Shown piece after piece: positions 10,801 to 21,596 of a stretch of DNA of 64,000 nucleotides (its first letter is position 1; each line of letters begins with the position of its first letter). A program made the position numbers and the translations under genes. The stretch comes from Sipunculus nudus. Lineage: Eukaryota > Annelida > Sipuncula > Golfingiida > Sipunculidae. The notes below the pieces were generated by a model that did not search any database, was not told the DNA's origin, and was given only the letters and a program-made list of their open reading frames with translations. The DNA lies in NCBI GenBank assembly GCA_026874595.1, contig CM049310.1:27949058-28013057 (forward strand), given 5' to 3'.

Positions 10801-12757
10801 GTTGAAATCCATAAATATTTGCAAACTGGGTGGTCTTGATTGTGTTATAATTCAATAACATGGCAGGGAATTGCTCAGATTTAAAAAGCTCGTTAGTAAA
10901 GAGTCAACATGGTATCTTCAGGTGAAGAAATTCAAACATCATTGCAACTTCCCACTGCTGTTATGCTCCATTTATAAAACACTGCTAAACATTCCTCGCA
11001 TAATGTTACATGGATACATTGATTACGGCTAGAAGATTACCTGTGCCTCTGTCCAGTGCCTGTGTGAACTGGTTGATTGGGGGTGGCACCTTCAACCTTT
11101 GGTACAAGATGGCTTTTTGTCTCTGAAGACGGATGTACTTGGGCCATCTCACGAATCTGCTCAAGTTGCGCTTGGGCTGGATGTCCTGGCCTGCAATTAC
11201 AGGTTAATATTTATGTACCAGTATACATTCTTAAATTTGGTGAAAAAAGGCCAACCCTGATAGTTACTATAGGCAGAAAACCTATACAATTTAAAATTTA
11301 TAAGATTGAGTACAAACAGTCACAGAAGGAGTACAAACTATAAAGTTTAACTGACAGTTTTTCCCCGTTTCAAAATTTGTGCTGACAACTAATAGAAATT
11401 GTCCAAAATTTATGATTACATGACAGGTTGTGACAGGGGCCAGAAAAAGAACCACATGCAAGATCGTAAACCCATTCCATTTTCCTTTGAAATGTGACAG
11501 GCAACCAACAGAATCTCTGCAATGGATCGATCTGTTGATTTTACATACTATTTGACTTGATCAGTAGATATTAGGTCAGTATATATTTACTGCAATAAAA
11601 GAACTTACCAATGCCAAAATTCTTTGGCCTCTTCTCAAACAGAGGGTTGACGACCTTCTTAGCCTCAACCTTCTTTGCGACCTTAGGGGCCGCAGCCACC
11701 TTCTTCTTGCCCTTCCTTGGTTTGTTGGGCTAGATGAAAACAAAACAGGATATGAGTGTTCAGTACTTTCAACCAATCCAGGTCTCAATCACATGTAAAA
11801 TGGCCAGCATTCTTGCTCTAAATTAGTTTACTTTTCTATAATTAAAAGCAAATCTATGCTTTTGACATGGTGTTTGCTGGAGAATAGTTCAATGAAAGAT
11901 TGTATGAGACTCTTTTCCCTATAAAGTGTTAGCATGAGCATGTAAAATATTACTCAGCCAACCTAGCACTACATCACAGTATATGCTCGAAGATCATGAA
12001 GAAGCAAGCCATAAATAACTAGTCAGAAGCATCTACACCTGTCACCAAGACCATTTTATATGCTATTCTATCCTTAAATTAAGTTCATATAGCACACAAG
12101 TCTTCAAAAGTACAGATTCTAAATAATCAATAAATAATTTAACTTAAAATGTTTAAGATTATAATTTATAAAATACTTGGCGGTATCTACATCGGTGGCC
12201 GAGTATTTCCTTGGAGACATCAATGACAAACGATTATCCTTCAAACTGATAAACTGAGTGCAATATCTTGGTTATTTAATGCTTTTATGCGTGTTCATTT
12301 ATTTCGAGTGACGGCATATTGTCCAGACGGTTTGATGTTCACAACATGGGAATCCTCACTACGGCCATGTTTACAAATGTGTTATCATTGCTGGCAATTT
12401 TGGACTAATTTTCTTGAGGAATCTTGGTTTTCTTTAAAATCTACTGTCATGATCTATCAGTGTTTTCGTTATATTGTACCTTAGCTCAAATTCAGGTGGA
12501 AGTGCACTCTTTTAACAATAACAGGAGAGCCAAAAGAGGCATGAACGATACCCGAAATGTCAACGGAACGTGTACGGTGGACAATCCAGTGCCAAGTTTT
12601 CTATAAAAAGCGACACGCAAAGCTTATTTTATGGACACAATTTGTTTCGGATATCATGAGAATAGGGTTACGAAGGTAAAATTTCATGGATGGCGAATAA
12701 CAATGGGAGATCTTCAAAGATTTTTATTGTGGTACCACATATCTCAGTACCCACCAT
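7877..12757 (-). CDS. RPL7A: 60S ribosomal protein L7a (eL8), seven exons
   Basis: Structural protein of the large ribosomal subunit (eL8 family; SURF3 in vertebrates). Coding exons in order: 12755-12757 (ATG only), 11609-11729, 11041-11190, 10528-10748, 9623-9753, 9152-9221 and 7877-7981. All junctions are GT-AG and keep frame. The total is 801 nt, or 266 aa plus stop, the same length as I recall for the human protein. Family segments seen: [105 protein letters not shown] and a C-terminal [17 protein letters not shown]. An exon 1 that ends exactly at ATG is also the human arrangement. It stands next to a TOP-like pyrimidine tract (CCTTTTTCC). Three introns carry SNORD36-like snoRNAs. Exon 1 is the least certain part; the rest is secure. 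Confidence 0.96.
9419..9500 (-). ncRNA. Box C/D snoRNA, SNORD36-like, copy C
   Basis: It lies in the intron between RPL7A exons 5 and 6. Minus-strand order: terminal stem GGAGCTAC (pairs with GTATCTCC at the other end, one mismatch), box C GTGATGT, a guide complementary to GTGAAGAAATTCAA (plus-strand 9471-9484), box D' CTGA, then box D CTGA (complement of 9427-9430). The guide matches the conserved 28S rRNA segment upstream of GCGGGTAAACGGCGGG, the known U36 target. The guide before box D differs from the other two copies and has lost the 18S match. Confidence 0.8.
10290..10369 (-). ncRNA. Box C/D snoRNA, SNORD36-like, copy B
   Basis: It lies in the intron between RPL7A exons 4 and 5. It has a perfect 7-bp terminal stem, GAGTTGC with GCAACTC (10363-10369 and 10290-10296), box C ATGATGT, box D' CTGA and box D CTGA. 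The D' guide is complementary to 28S GTGAAGAAATTCAA (14 nt). The D guide is complementary to 18S TTAAAAAGCTC (11 nt). Both are established U36 targets for 2'-O-methylation. It should be released by debranching and trimming of the host intron. Confidence 0.9.
10870..10951 (-). ncRNA. Box C/D snoRNA, SNORD36-like, copy A
   Basis: It lies in the intron between RPL7A exons 3 and 4. Box C is ATGATGT and boxes D' and D are CTGA. The short terminal stem is GTTGC with GCAAT. The D' guide matches 28S GTGAAGAAATTCAA (plus-strand 10922-10935). The D guide matches 18S TTAAAAAGCTCGT (10881-10893, 13 nt), the longest of the three. The sequence is close to copy B, consistent with intron-to-intron duplication. 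Confidence 0.9.
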
Positions 12758-12960
12758 GATGGATTTCCGGAAAAAGGAAATCGCAAAGCAACCTGGGAAG
12801 GAAGTGAAGCCTCAGTGCATGCGCACTTAACATCACTAAACAGCTGTGGACCTTCGAAGCGCAGTGGTTTCACTGGTTAATTAGAGCACTTAGAAAAGGC
12901 AGGTCAGTAGAGTGTAAGAATAAGCTATGAACATCAATATAACCGAGAAAGGTGTACACA
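12740..12960. promoter_or_regulatory. Probable bidirectional RPL7A-MED22 promoter
   Basis: Around the RPL7A start the minus strand reads CCTTTTTCCGGAAATCC, which combines a TOP-like pyrimidine tract with a TTCCGGAA ETS palindrome. On the plus side follow GGAAGTGA (ETS-like) and TGCATGCGCA (NRF1-like, 12816-12825). Possible MED22 first-exon donors are GCAG/GTCAGT near 12902 and AGT/GTAAGA near 12913. A CCGGAA-type, TATA-less shared promoter between Surf-3 and Surf-5 is known in mammals. Its presence here is inferred from the gene order. Confidence 0.5.
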
Positions 12961-13428
12961 CTGAGCATATGTCGTTCTTAGGGTTATGTTATAAACAATA
13001 TACTCAATTATCGCCCAAGTGACCATTAAAAACGGCAGTAAAAAATTATTCTGGGTTCTTTCCCCCTAACTGGACCACACATCACGATTATTATAGATAT
13101 CAAATGGAATAATAAGACAATTATTTATCACCATGTTTTTTATTGATGAGTATTATATTCTGGAATTAATTTTTGAAATATAATTTATACTTTACTGTTT
13201 TGGCCCACTGTTGGTAAAATAAGAGAATAAAATTAAAAGGGTTCAGTTATGCTATTATAGAAAAGATGCAAAACCAGTTTATAATAGAAAGAAAGTGCTT
13301 ATAAGTAATGCATATTTCCACTCCCCCTAGGAGTTACTAATTCCCATGTTAGATGGAACAGATCAGCGTTTGTTAGAATAGATATTCATTTACAGCAGCT
13401 CAATAGCATAACATTGATGAATATGTAT
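12961..13428. other. Presumed MED22 first intron, unique part
   Basis: AT-rich unique sequence with no frame or motif that I can support. A CTCCCCCTAGGAG palindrome near 13321 resembles the hairpin cluster at 15.35 kb. Confidence 0.4.
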
Positions 13429-14528
13429 ATACAGTCAAGCCCGCTAAATGTCATGTCGGTGGTGCATGCATAAATTATGATAATAACCGGGATGTGACAT
13501 TATGCGGGCTCAAACATCGATGTCCTTTTGAGTCATAGAAGAAGCAATATATCTCAAATTATATTAAATAAATCTTCAATAAAAAGGAAACAGAATCGTT
13601 TATGAATATTTTTATTGCACAAAGGCATATTCAATTACGTTTATGTGCACCTGACAATTTATTTCCTGTTAGTTTTGTGCCGCATGCTGCAATAACTGAC
13701 AAAATCCGACTTGCCAACAGAAAGAGTCGTAGCGTCTGGGTCATGAGGTCAAATGTCTTGAAATATGCGGCACAGTTATTACGTTATGCAAAGGCAAACT
13801 ATTTTACTAGATTGCGCCTTATTTTCTGGATATCTTATTAATGATTCAAACTTCCATGATCATCTTTATGACAGGATTGTTAGGGGAGCGGGCATGGCCA
13901 TGCCATTGTCAACTTTCTGAAGTTTCGCCGCGATTGAGGTTTGGGACCGGGTTTCTCCTCCAGTGCTCACAAAATCTCCAGCTTTTCATGGACCCTAAAA
14001 GGGATTTCCGCTCGTAAGCAACGTTTAGAGCTCGTGCTTCATATCATCTCTGCGAAGTGTCACCGAGGTGTAAACCACGGCCTTGCAAAGGCCAGGAGTT
14101 TATTATGTATGACATGTGATGGCAAACTTGCACTTGTTAACGTACAGGGAAACGCAATGATGTGGATTACCATGGTATCTTAAGACTTAATTAGCTAATT
14201 AAATGACGGGGAGTGACCTGCATGCATCACTGCACTTGCTTGCCGCACACTGGTGGGAGATGTGATTGTTTGATACGCCTGACCGATTACAGGCTCTTGG
14301 CCTCGTTGATCACCGTGTCGGCGCCTGATGTGAAATTAACTGCGGTCTGGTATCATTGCAAGGGTTCTAGGCATGACAATAAGCGGGATTATGACAATAT
14401 TCCTTGATATTAAACGTTCAGATTTACCACTGTTTATATAGGAAATGGTTTGGGATTTCAGATTAATGCGACAATAAACGGGATTTTTTTATTAACCGAT
14501 ATGACACTAAGTGGACTCGACTGTATAT
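13429..14528. mobile_element. Degenerate TIR DNA transposon, pogo/Tigger-like
   Basis: The ends read CAGTCAAGCCCGCTAAATGT (left) and, on the opposite strand, CAGTCGAGTCCACTTAGTGT (right). Both lie in TATA context, as expected for a TA target duplication. Near both ends are internal variants of GACAATAAGCGGGATTATG. The CAGTCGA-type end and TA target are typical of Tc1/mariner-pogo elements. The interior keeps only short broken frames (13602-13841, 13941-14183), so it is non-autonomous or dead. Confidence 0.6.
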
Positions 14529-15344
14529 AAAATAAAAAAATGAATGTTATTGGGCTTACCTTTGAGATGCATATCTATCTAATCAGTATAGTGGCAGTGG
14601 TCTTAATGCATCTTAATTGTTACATTTACAGTTTTAATTTTTCTTTCAATCAGTGTTCTAGTAAATATTGCCTATTTTGACACCACAGTAACATCATTGA
14701 AAATGTTCAAGATGAAATTAGTGGTATGGTAAATTACTGAAACAACCTACCAGGGTACGCACAGGTGCCAGTCCAGTGTAACTGTCTGGGCTTTACCTGG
14801 TATTCTGAGCCAAGAGCTGATAGCACCAGTCTGAGCATAAGGACACAAAACCAGATCTCACTAATGAGGTGCCAACAGTCTACTGATAAAGACCCTCAGC
14901 CAGTTAACAAGGACATGTAATATCGAAATCTTCTTTATGTTCATGTGCTACTTAAGTTAGTTCTCATCATTAAAGATGATTAAAAAACTAGACCAACAAA
15001 ATTTATTTTGCACTGCAGAAAAATTGTAATGTATATATGTCTTTGAACTTATATTTGCTGATATATATGTAATATAATTGTCAGGAGTTATTCTGCAAAT
15101 CATTAATGTTTTAAACTTTGATGTTAAATGCATTAAAATGAAATGCATATCAATATAAAAACTGAAAAAAACTTAATTGTTTAAGAACTTAGTTCAAGAA
15201 ATGTGTCTCCATTGCATCTATGGAAGTACTTGAGAGAGGATTTTGTAAAGAAAAGCAATTATTAAACTACCTGTGTCGCTGGAAAGAATTAACGCAAAGT
15301 TTTGGTCACTTTAACTGCCAAAATACTAAGACTGTACCAGCTTT
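14529..15344. other. Presumed MED22 intron, no gene seen
   Basis: It has no coding frame with support. Around 15000-15165 it contains a diverged copy of the arm sequence that forms the large inverted repeat at 16.76-17.28 kb. Confidence 0.4.
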
Positions 15345-15455
15345 TATCATAAGGGGGAGTGGAAATTAGCATCCCTTATTACCACTCCCCCTAGGGGGAG
15401 TTGAAATAAGCATTCCTTATTTCAAACTCCCGGGGAGTGGAAATAAGGCCTGCCT
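15345..15455. repeat. Cluster of GGGGGAGT hairpins
   Basis: Alternating AAGGGGGAGTGGAAATTAGC and its complement occur, with a perfect CTCCCCCTAGGGGGAG palindrome near the middle and a second CTCCCGGGGAG. They are probably nested miniature-element ends. Confidence 0.55.
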
Positions 15456-16762
15456 AATAGAAAATAGGCTTGTATCAAACTTTGTGTAGCTTGGTTTTAC
15501 TGGGTTTTATCTGCTTATTCTGTCTATTAATTAATTGATAATTAAATACATTTTTATCATTGATATTTATTTGAATATGCACAGGTCATATGTCAATCAT
15601 ACATAAAATTTGGAGCATGTTAAGAGTCTTAAATTAAGAGTCTAGGACGCTCATGCCAAAATATTGGAGGGTCCCATCTGAATCCAAGGGGACTATGTCA
15701 AATTATGAATAATTTTTTAAAATATATTTTTTATTTTAAATCATTGTAAAATCATTACTGATATATAATTAGAAATTGTGTCATTATGATTATTTGATCA
15801 AATTTAGTGAAATATATGGGTTTGTTGTCAGTGCAATGTTTACAGAACTGACTGGTTTGTCCGAGGCAGGTAGCGGTGGTCATTGACTGTGACAAGGACA
15901 AACATTGTTCCTCTCGGTCCTACCCCAAGGGGAGAGAGAGAGAGAGGTCCTGAGGCCAATTGTTTGCATTGGTCGGAGTGGACATAAATACCCCCTTTCA
16001 CCCCAACTTTTTCAACCCTTTTTCTGTGCCTCTGATTGTAGAGCATAGGATTCAAATGCTGGCTGTTGCAGGTTATAACCATGAAAGAGGAAGTCATTTG
16101 AATGTCATGCTGAGTGTACTTGTAATTCGTCTTCTCAAGAGTCAAGATCCTCAAAATGTGTCACCCTCTTTGGGCAGCATCTTAAAATAACTTAGAGACT
16201 CACAACTGTTCCAAAATAGCTCCAATAAAGTCTGATAATATCTGGTTCATATTGTAATATATCGGACCTGAAGGATCAAATCATAAATACTTAGATTCAT
16301 TCCTACCTTGGACAGTGGTACTGAGAGATGTTTATTGCAGCTACATCCTTAGGTAATGGCTAGCACAGTTTGAGCAACTTGAAAATAAAAGTTGGGAATA
16401 ATTTATCTAGATTACATGGCAGTTTACTAATCAGTTATGATCAAGTGTTAATCATTTGCCTGATTTGATTAGCTTTGGCTGCTTAACAAGATTCAGATAA
16501 AGAGGCAGGTCCATCAAGGAAAATGAATAGAATTGATGAAACTATTATATTTTGAAACTCTGTACATTAGGACCAGTTGGACAAAAGGGATCCTGAATTG
16601 TTAGCAGTTTGGTTCATGCAGTGTGTTTGCTGCCTACAACTTTCTTGTATTGCTTTGAAGCTGGTAATACTCACATAATATGATCTAGTGAACTTACTTG
16701 CACTTCACTTACTTACTCAGTAGCAAGTAAAGTAACAAATAAATTTAAGCCAATGCTTAGAC

Positions 16763-17281
16763 ATATATAGACATATATGTATGTTCGCAAATATAAATGT
16801 CATATAATTTGCAGGTGTTACTCTGGCAAATCACAAACATTTTACACTTATTTATAAATAATTTTGACTCTGAAATACATTTCCATATAAAAACTGAAAA
16901 ACTTTGATTTTTAAGTAAAAAATATATGTCTATGATCCTTTAATGGCCCTAGGAAGACATAAAAGAGGACTTTAAAAGAAAACAAATAGTTTGGCAACTG
17001 GTAGTTTGATTTATTAAACAAAAATATGGTGTTCACCAAATATGAAGACTTTTCTGGGAATAATTTACTTGGAGAAAATTGATTAGCAATCATTACTTAT
17101 CAGTATTGCAATAATGATTAACAGTTTGTAATTCCAACTACATGTATTTGAAATTACAAACTGCTAATCATTTAGAGTCAAAATTGTTTATATGGAAGTG
17201 TAAAATGTTTGTGATTTGCCAGAGTAACACCTGCAAATTATATGACATTTATATTTGCGAACATCCATATGTCTATACATC
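16763..17281. repeat. Large inverted repeat, hairpin-forming
   Basis: About 120 nt at 16763-16885 (ATGTTCGCAAATATAAATGT, then CATATAATTTGCAGGTGTTA) reappear inverted at 17165-17281. The spacer contains its own palindrome around 17117-17166 (GTTTGTAATTCC and GAAATTACAAAC). It is either a fold-back element or two copies of the 15.0-kb repeat in opposite orientation. Confidence 0.7.
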
Positions 17282-17689
17282 TTGGATAGTTTTGTTGTAT
17301 ACAAGACTTGTGCCACCACCTACAATTGTTTTTTAGCGAACCTGTGAGCTTATGTGATGGTGCGGCGGCGTCCAAATCCGAAATTGATGTATTGGTGGTG
17401 CCACCTACATTGATCTGTTTTTTACAAGCAAAAATGTAATTTAAGACTCTTTTAGCTTATACACTGTTTTATGATGAAACTGTTAAGCTGATAGGTTTAA
17501 ACTTTACAAGAATTATTCTATGGTAGGGTTCTGCCAGTTTTATAAGAATAGATTGGGTAAATGCAGCTTTAAAAAAGTAGTGTAGCCAATTGAAAAAAAG
17601 GCTTTCTGTGTTTGAAAACAGATTTGACAACATGCTGAGTTTTAGCAGGTAAGTCAAGAGGTCACTCAGTTCAACCAGGTGGGGTCCAG

Positions 17690-17800
17690 ACAGCACCATA
17701 TGGCAACTGGCCAGGCTCTGTCTGGTGTCTAGACAATGTGTCGAAACGTCTAGACACAGCATCTAGATGTCTAGACACATTGTCTAGATGCAGAATGCCC
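17690..17800. repeat. Nested TCTAGA palindromes
   Basis: GTCTAGACAATGTGTC and its reverse complement GACACATTGTCTAGAC lie about 30 bp apart, with further GTCTAGACA copies between them. This makes a compact stem-loop. Its function is unknown. Confidence 0.6.
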
Positions 17801-18169
17801 AGGTTAGAACTGTTGGAACTTTATCTTTTAACTGTTTGAAAAAACTTTTTTTGCATTTTTAGCAAATCTGTGAGCTTTAGCTATGGTGTGGCTTCGTCTG
17901 TCGTCCGTCATGCGTCATAGCTATCTCAAAAAGGGCAGGAGCTAGCATCACCAAATTTTTTGCAAAAAATTTGTCATCTAAAAATTCTATTGGATTTTGC
18001 TTATTTTTTGGATAACTGTATTTTCTTTGATTTTATAGGGATGAAGCTAAAAAACATTAAAAAATGTTCTTCTCCAAAACCATTCTGCAAAAATTGTCCT
18101 TTCATCTGTCCCAGTAATCCTCCATGGCAAAAAGAACATATCCGAAAAATCGTGACTGATACATCCTAG

Positions 18170-19915
18170 TTGTATCCGCCAAAACAAAGTTTTGCGGATA
18201 CTATGTTTTTGACCGGGTTCCGCCGCCGCCGCGTTTGTTTCCGGAGAACTCCTCTGAGACTACTGGACAGATTTTTCCGAAACTTACACAAATTATCGGG
18301 TCACATGTGAACTGGTGCCTAACCAAGTGACCTTGACCTCTGACCTTTTGTCTCTGCCCAGCGTCCGTTTGTGCCTCTGTTTCCACACATAAACCCATAT
18401 ATCTCGGGAACAGTTTGACCGATCCGGAAAAAATTTTTACACAAATGTAGCCCTGGGATAGCTTTATAAAATACACAACAAAAGGTGGCGCCACCTGCAA
18501 CCATGTTTGCACAGTGTCCATCTGTTCATCTGCCTGGGGTTAAAATCACTCATATCTCTGCAGTGGTTTGACTAATTCACCTAAAATTGGGCATGCATAT
18601 ACATCCTAGATAGCTTTCTCGATTTTATGACAGGTGGCGCCACCTACATTCACATTACCGCTCCACACATAAACCCATATATCTCGGGAACCGTTTGACC
18701 GATCCGGAAAAAAATTTTACACAAATGTAGCCCTGGGATAGCTTTATAACATACACAACAAAAGGTGGCGCCACCTGCAACCATGTTTGCACAGTGTCCA
18801 TCTGTTCATCTGCCTGGGGTTAAAATCACTCATATCTCTGCAGTGGTTTGACTAATTCACCTAAAATTCGGCATGCGTATACATCCTAGATAGCTTTCTT
18901 GATTTTATGACAGGTGGCGCCACCTACATTCACATTAACGCTCCACACATAAACCCATATATCTCGGGAACCGTTTGACCGATCCGGAAATTTTTTTTTA
19001 CACAAATGTAGCCCTGGGATAGCTTTATAACATATACAACAAAAGGTGGCGCCACCTGCAACCATGTTTGCACAGTGTCCATTTGTTCATCTGCCTGGGG
19101 TTAAAATCACTCATATCTCTGCAGTGGTTTGACTAATTCACCTAAAAGTTGGCATGCATATACATCCTAGATAGCTTTCTTGATTTTATGACAGGTGGCG
19201 CCACCTACATTCACATTAACGCTCCACACATAAACCCATATATCTCGGGAACCGTTTGACCGATCCGGAAAAAAATTTTACACAAATGTAGCCCTGGGAT
19301 AGCTTTATAACATACACAACAAAAGGTGGCGCCACCTACAACCATGTTTGCACAGTGTCCATTTGTTAATCTGCCTTTGGTTAAAATCAATCATATTTCT
19401 GCAGTGGTTTGACCAAATTACCTGAAATTCAGCATGCTTATACATCCCGCATAGCTTTCTTGATTTTATGACAGGTGGCACCACCTACGTTCACGTTCAT
19501 GCTGTAGACATCCATGCTTATATCTCCGGACTCATTCAACCAATCAGGAAAATTTTTTTACACAAATGAAGCCCTTGGATAGCTTTATAACATGAACAAA
19601 AATGGTGGCACCACCTGCAGCCATTTTGACACAGCGTCCATCTGTTTGTCTGCTGTGGGATAAAATTACTCATCTCTGCAGTGGTTTGACTTTTCCACAT
19701 GAAAATTTGCATGTGTATATATCTTGGATAGTTTCTCATTCAAATAACAGGTGGCGCCACCTACAATCATGTTTATGTGGCAGAGATCCATTCTAATATT
19801 TAACACATGTACCTCTATATCCCCTTGCCACTCAATCCATGCCTCACTTCACCCGTCCTTCTCTGATTTTGGCGGATACACGTAGTCGCTTGTCGACTAC
19901 CCGTATTCTAGTTTA
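18170..19915 (+). repeat. Dispersed repeat, GGTGGCGCCACC family, copy 2, with 280-bp tandem array
   Basis: The left end is a TATCCGCCAAAAC...GTTTTGCGGATA hairpin at 18172-18200. The right end is GGCGGATACACGTAGTCG near 19870. Inside, units beginning CCACACATAAACCCATATAT start at 18383, 18663, 18943 and 19224. They are nearly identical 280-bp repeats, and a diverged fifth follows. Each unit carries two perfect GGTGGCGCCACC palindromes. The high identity implies recent expansion within the element. Confidence 0.8.
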
Positions 19916-21590
19916 AAAATGACCTAGTCCGAAACTTGCAGGTCTGAAACGTCCATTTTGCTGAAATCATAATGACTAAGGAAGATATGCAGGACATAAG
20001 AGGATCAATATTAAATTTTAAAAATAAACCTCCATTCATACTCCCAAACTTTGCACAGGTTCGCATAAGGCCTGTAGGCCAGTATTTCAGGAGTGACATT
20101 TGTGTAATCAGTGCTTGCACTTGTATTTAAAATGTTAAGTACATTCATTGTACATATACATGTCACACATGTATTTGAAAAGTAATTGTCATGCATGTTA
20201 TCATTGAAGCATACCTGATGTATATCCCATTGCACAGGTTCTCGTTAGGCCTGTAGGCCTTGTTGTTGAAAAGCCCTGTTGAAACAGAAATGTATTACAT
20301 GTCTTTGTACACATTTTACTATTTTAATGTCTAAATTCACCAAGGGATAACTCTTTATAATTTTTATAATTATACCTCTGCCAACACAGTATTTCTGGTA
20401 TGTTTTCCCCTTGATTCATTGGTTCATTTGTCTGTTAGCAACTTTATATATAAAAAGTTATGAACAGATTTTTTATGAAATTTTGTGGAGGGTAAGAATG
20501 ACATCAAAGGAACAATAAATTTTTTGGAGGTAATCTGAATCAGTTGTATATAAATTTCGATTCAAGGTATTATATAGCATTGTGACGAAGTGCTGCCCCA
20601 TTCATAGTCAAGCAGGGATTGGGTTTCAGACCAGGTGATCTATAGGCATCTATAGTGGTGGGAGTTGGTTCCTTTTTCATAATCGATCATCGGTTTGAGC
20701 AAACCGATCGATGATCAATTATTAATCGGTTCAGACAAATATAAAGTAATATGCAGTTATCTGTGAAACTTTACTTTCTTAACCCAGCCCGCATGTCTTA
20801 ATAACTCTTCCTAGAGAAAAGAAGTTTTTGCCTTTTTATATTTTCCTTTTATTCCTATATTCGAGGTTTCATTTTAATTTATTATAATAATCAAGTTGCC
20901 TAAACAGGGGCACCTGGCATCAGTTGAAGAGATTATTTCTAAGAGAATCTCGCAAAATTGGCATAGACCTGGAGAATTTATGGAGCATTTTTACGCTATA
21001 CCGCTCATATTTTGCCATGTACATCTCGTTAGAAAACTCTCTGCTTATTCTGCAGCTCCCTGTCAGGTTTATTAAGTTATTAGGGAACACAGACTCCTTA
21101 TATGAAGTGCGAAATGTTGTAAAAATGGAACAATAATTTTGCCTATAACATAATGGCATTCTGGAAAAAAATCATGAGTATGATGTAATCAATAGTTGCC
21201 TTTGGTAATTGATATGATCCAATATGATCCCAGCTGATTGCTGTAATACAATATTTTAACTTCCATTCACTTTTCAGCACCTGAAATTTCAGTACCATGA
21301 TTTATTTCACTTTTGAAGCTAGCATTTGAAAAATTTGGTACATTTAATTTATTTTGTTTGTTCCTCCTCATCAAAGTTATGCTAGGAGTCTTGACCACTG
21401 GGCTGTGACATAGGTAGGATGCATTATTATGAGTCACTGATCACCTCAGTAACAACTATACTTATTGCTTTCTTGTAGAACTGTAAATTCCATTCATGGA
21501 TAGGATGCATGGTCATATTAACAAATTCAATTCCTTTTAAAAAAACAGTATCATTGTTTGGATTTACAATAATTTGTAAATTTCTCTTAA
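19916..21590. other. Presumed MED22 intron with two related exon-like segments
   Basis: On the minus strand, 20212-20279 is flanked by a CAG acceptor and a GTATGC donor. One frame contains NKAYRPNENLCNG. A related segment at about 20047-20100 encodes LAYRPYANLCK. The rest is unique AT-rich sequence with no gene that I can support. Confidence 0.3.
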
Positions 21591-21596
21591 AGGAAA

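Noticed and set aside
11191-12754. A SNORD24 (U24) homologue in the remaining RPL7A introns
   Set aside because: Vertebrate RPL7A also hosts SNORD24, but I found no CGATCTTGGTGGT-type guide complement with boxes C and D in these introns.
17953-17972. Perfect 20-bp palindrome AAATTTTTTGCAAAAAATTT
   Set aside because: It is low-complexity A/T sequence near a repeat boundary, where such palindromes are expected by chance.
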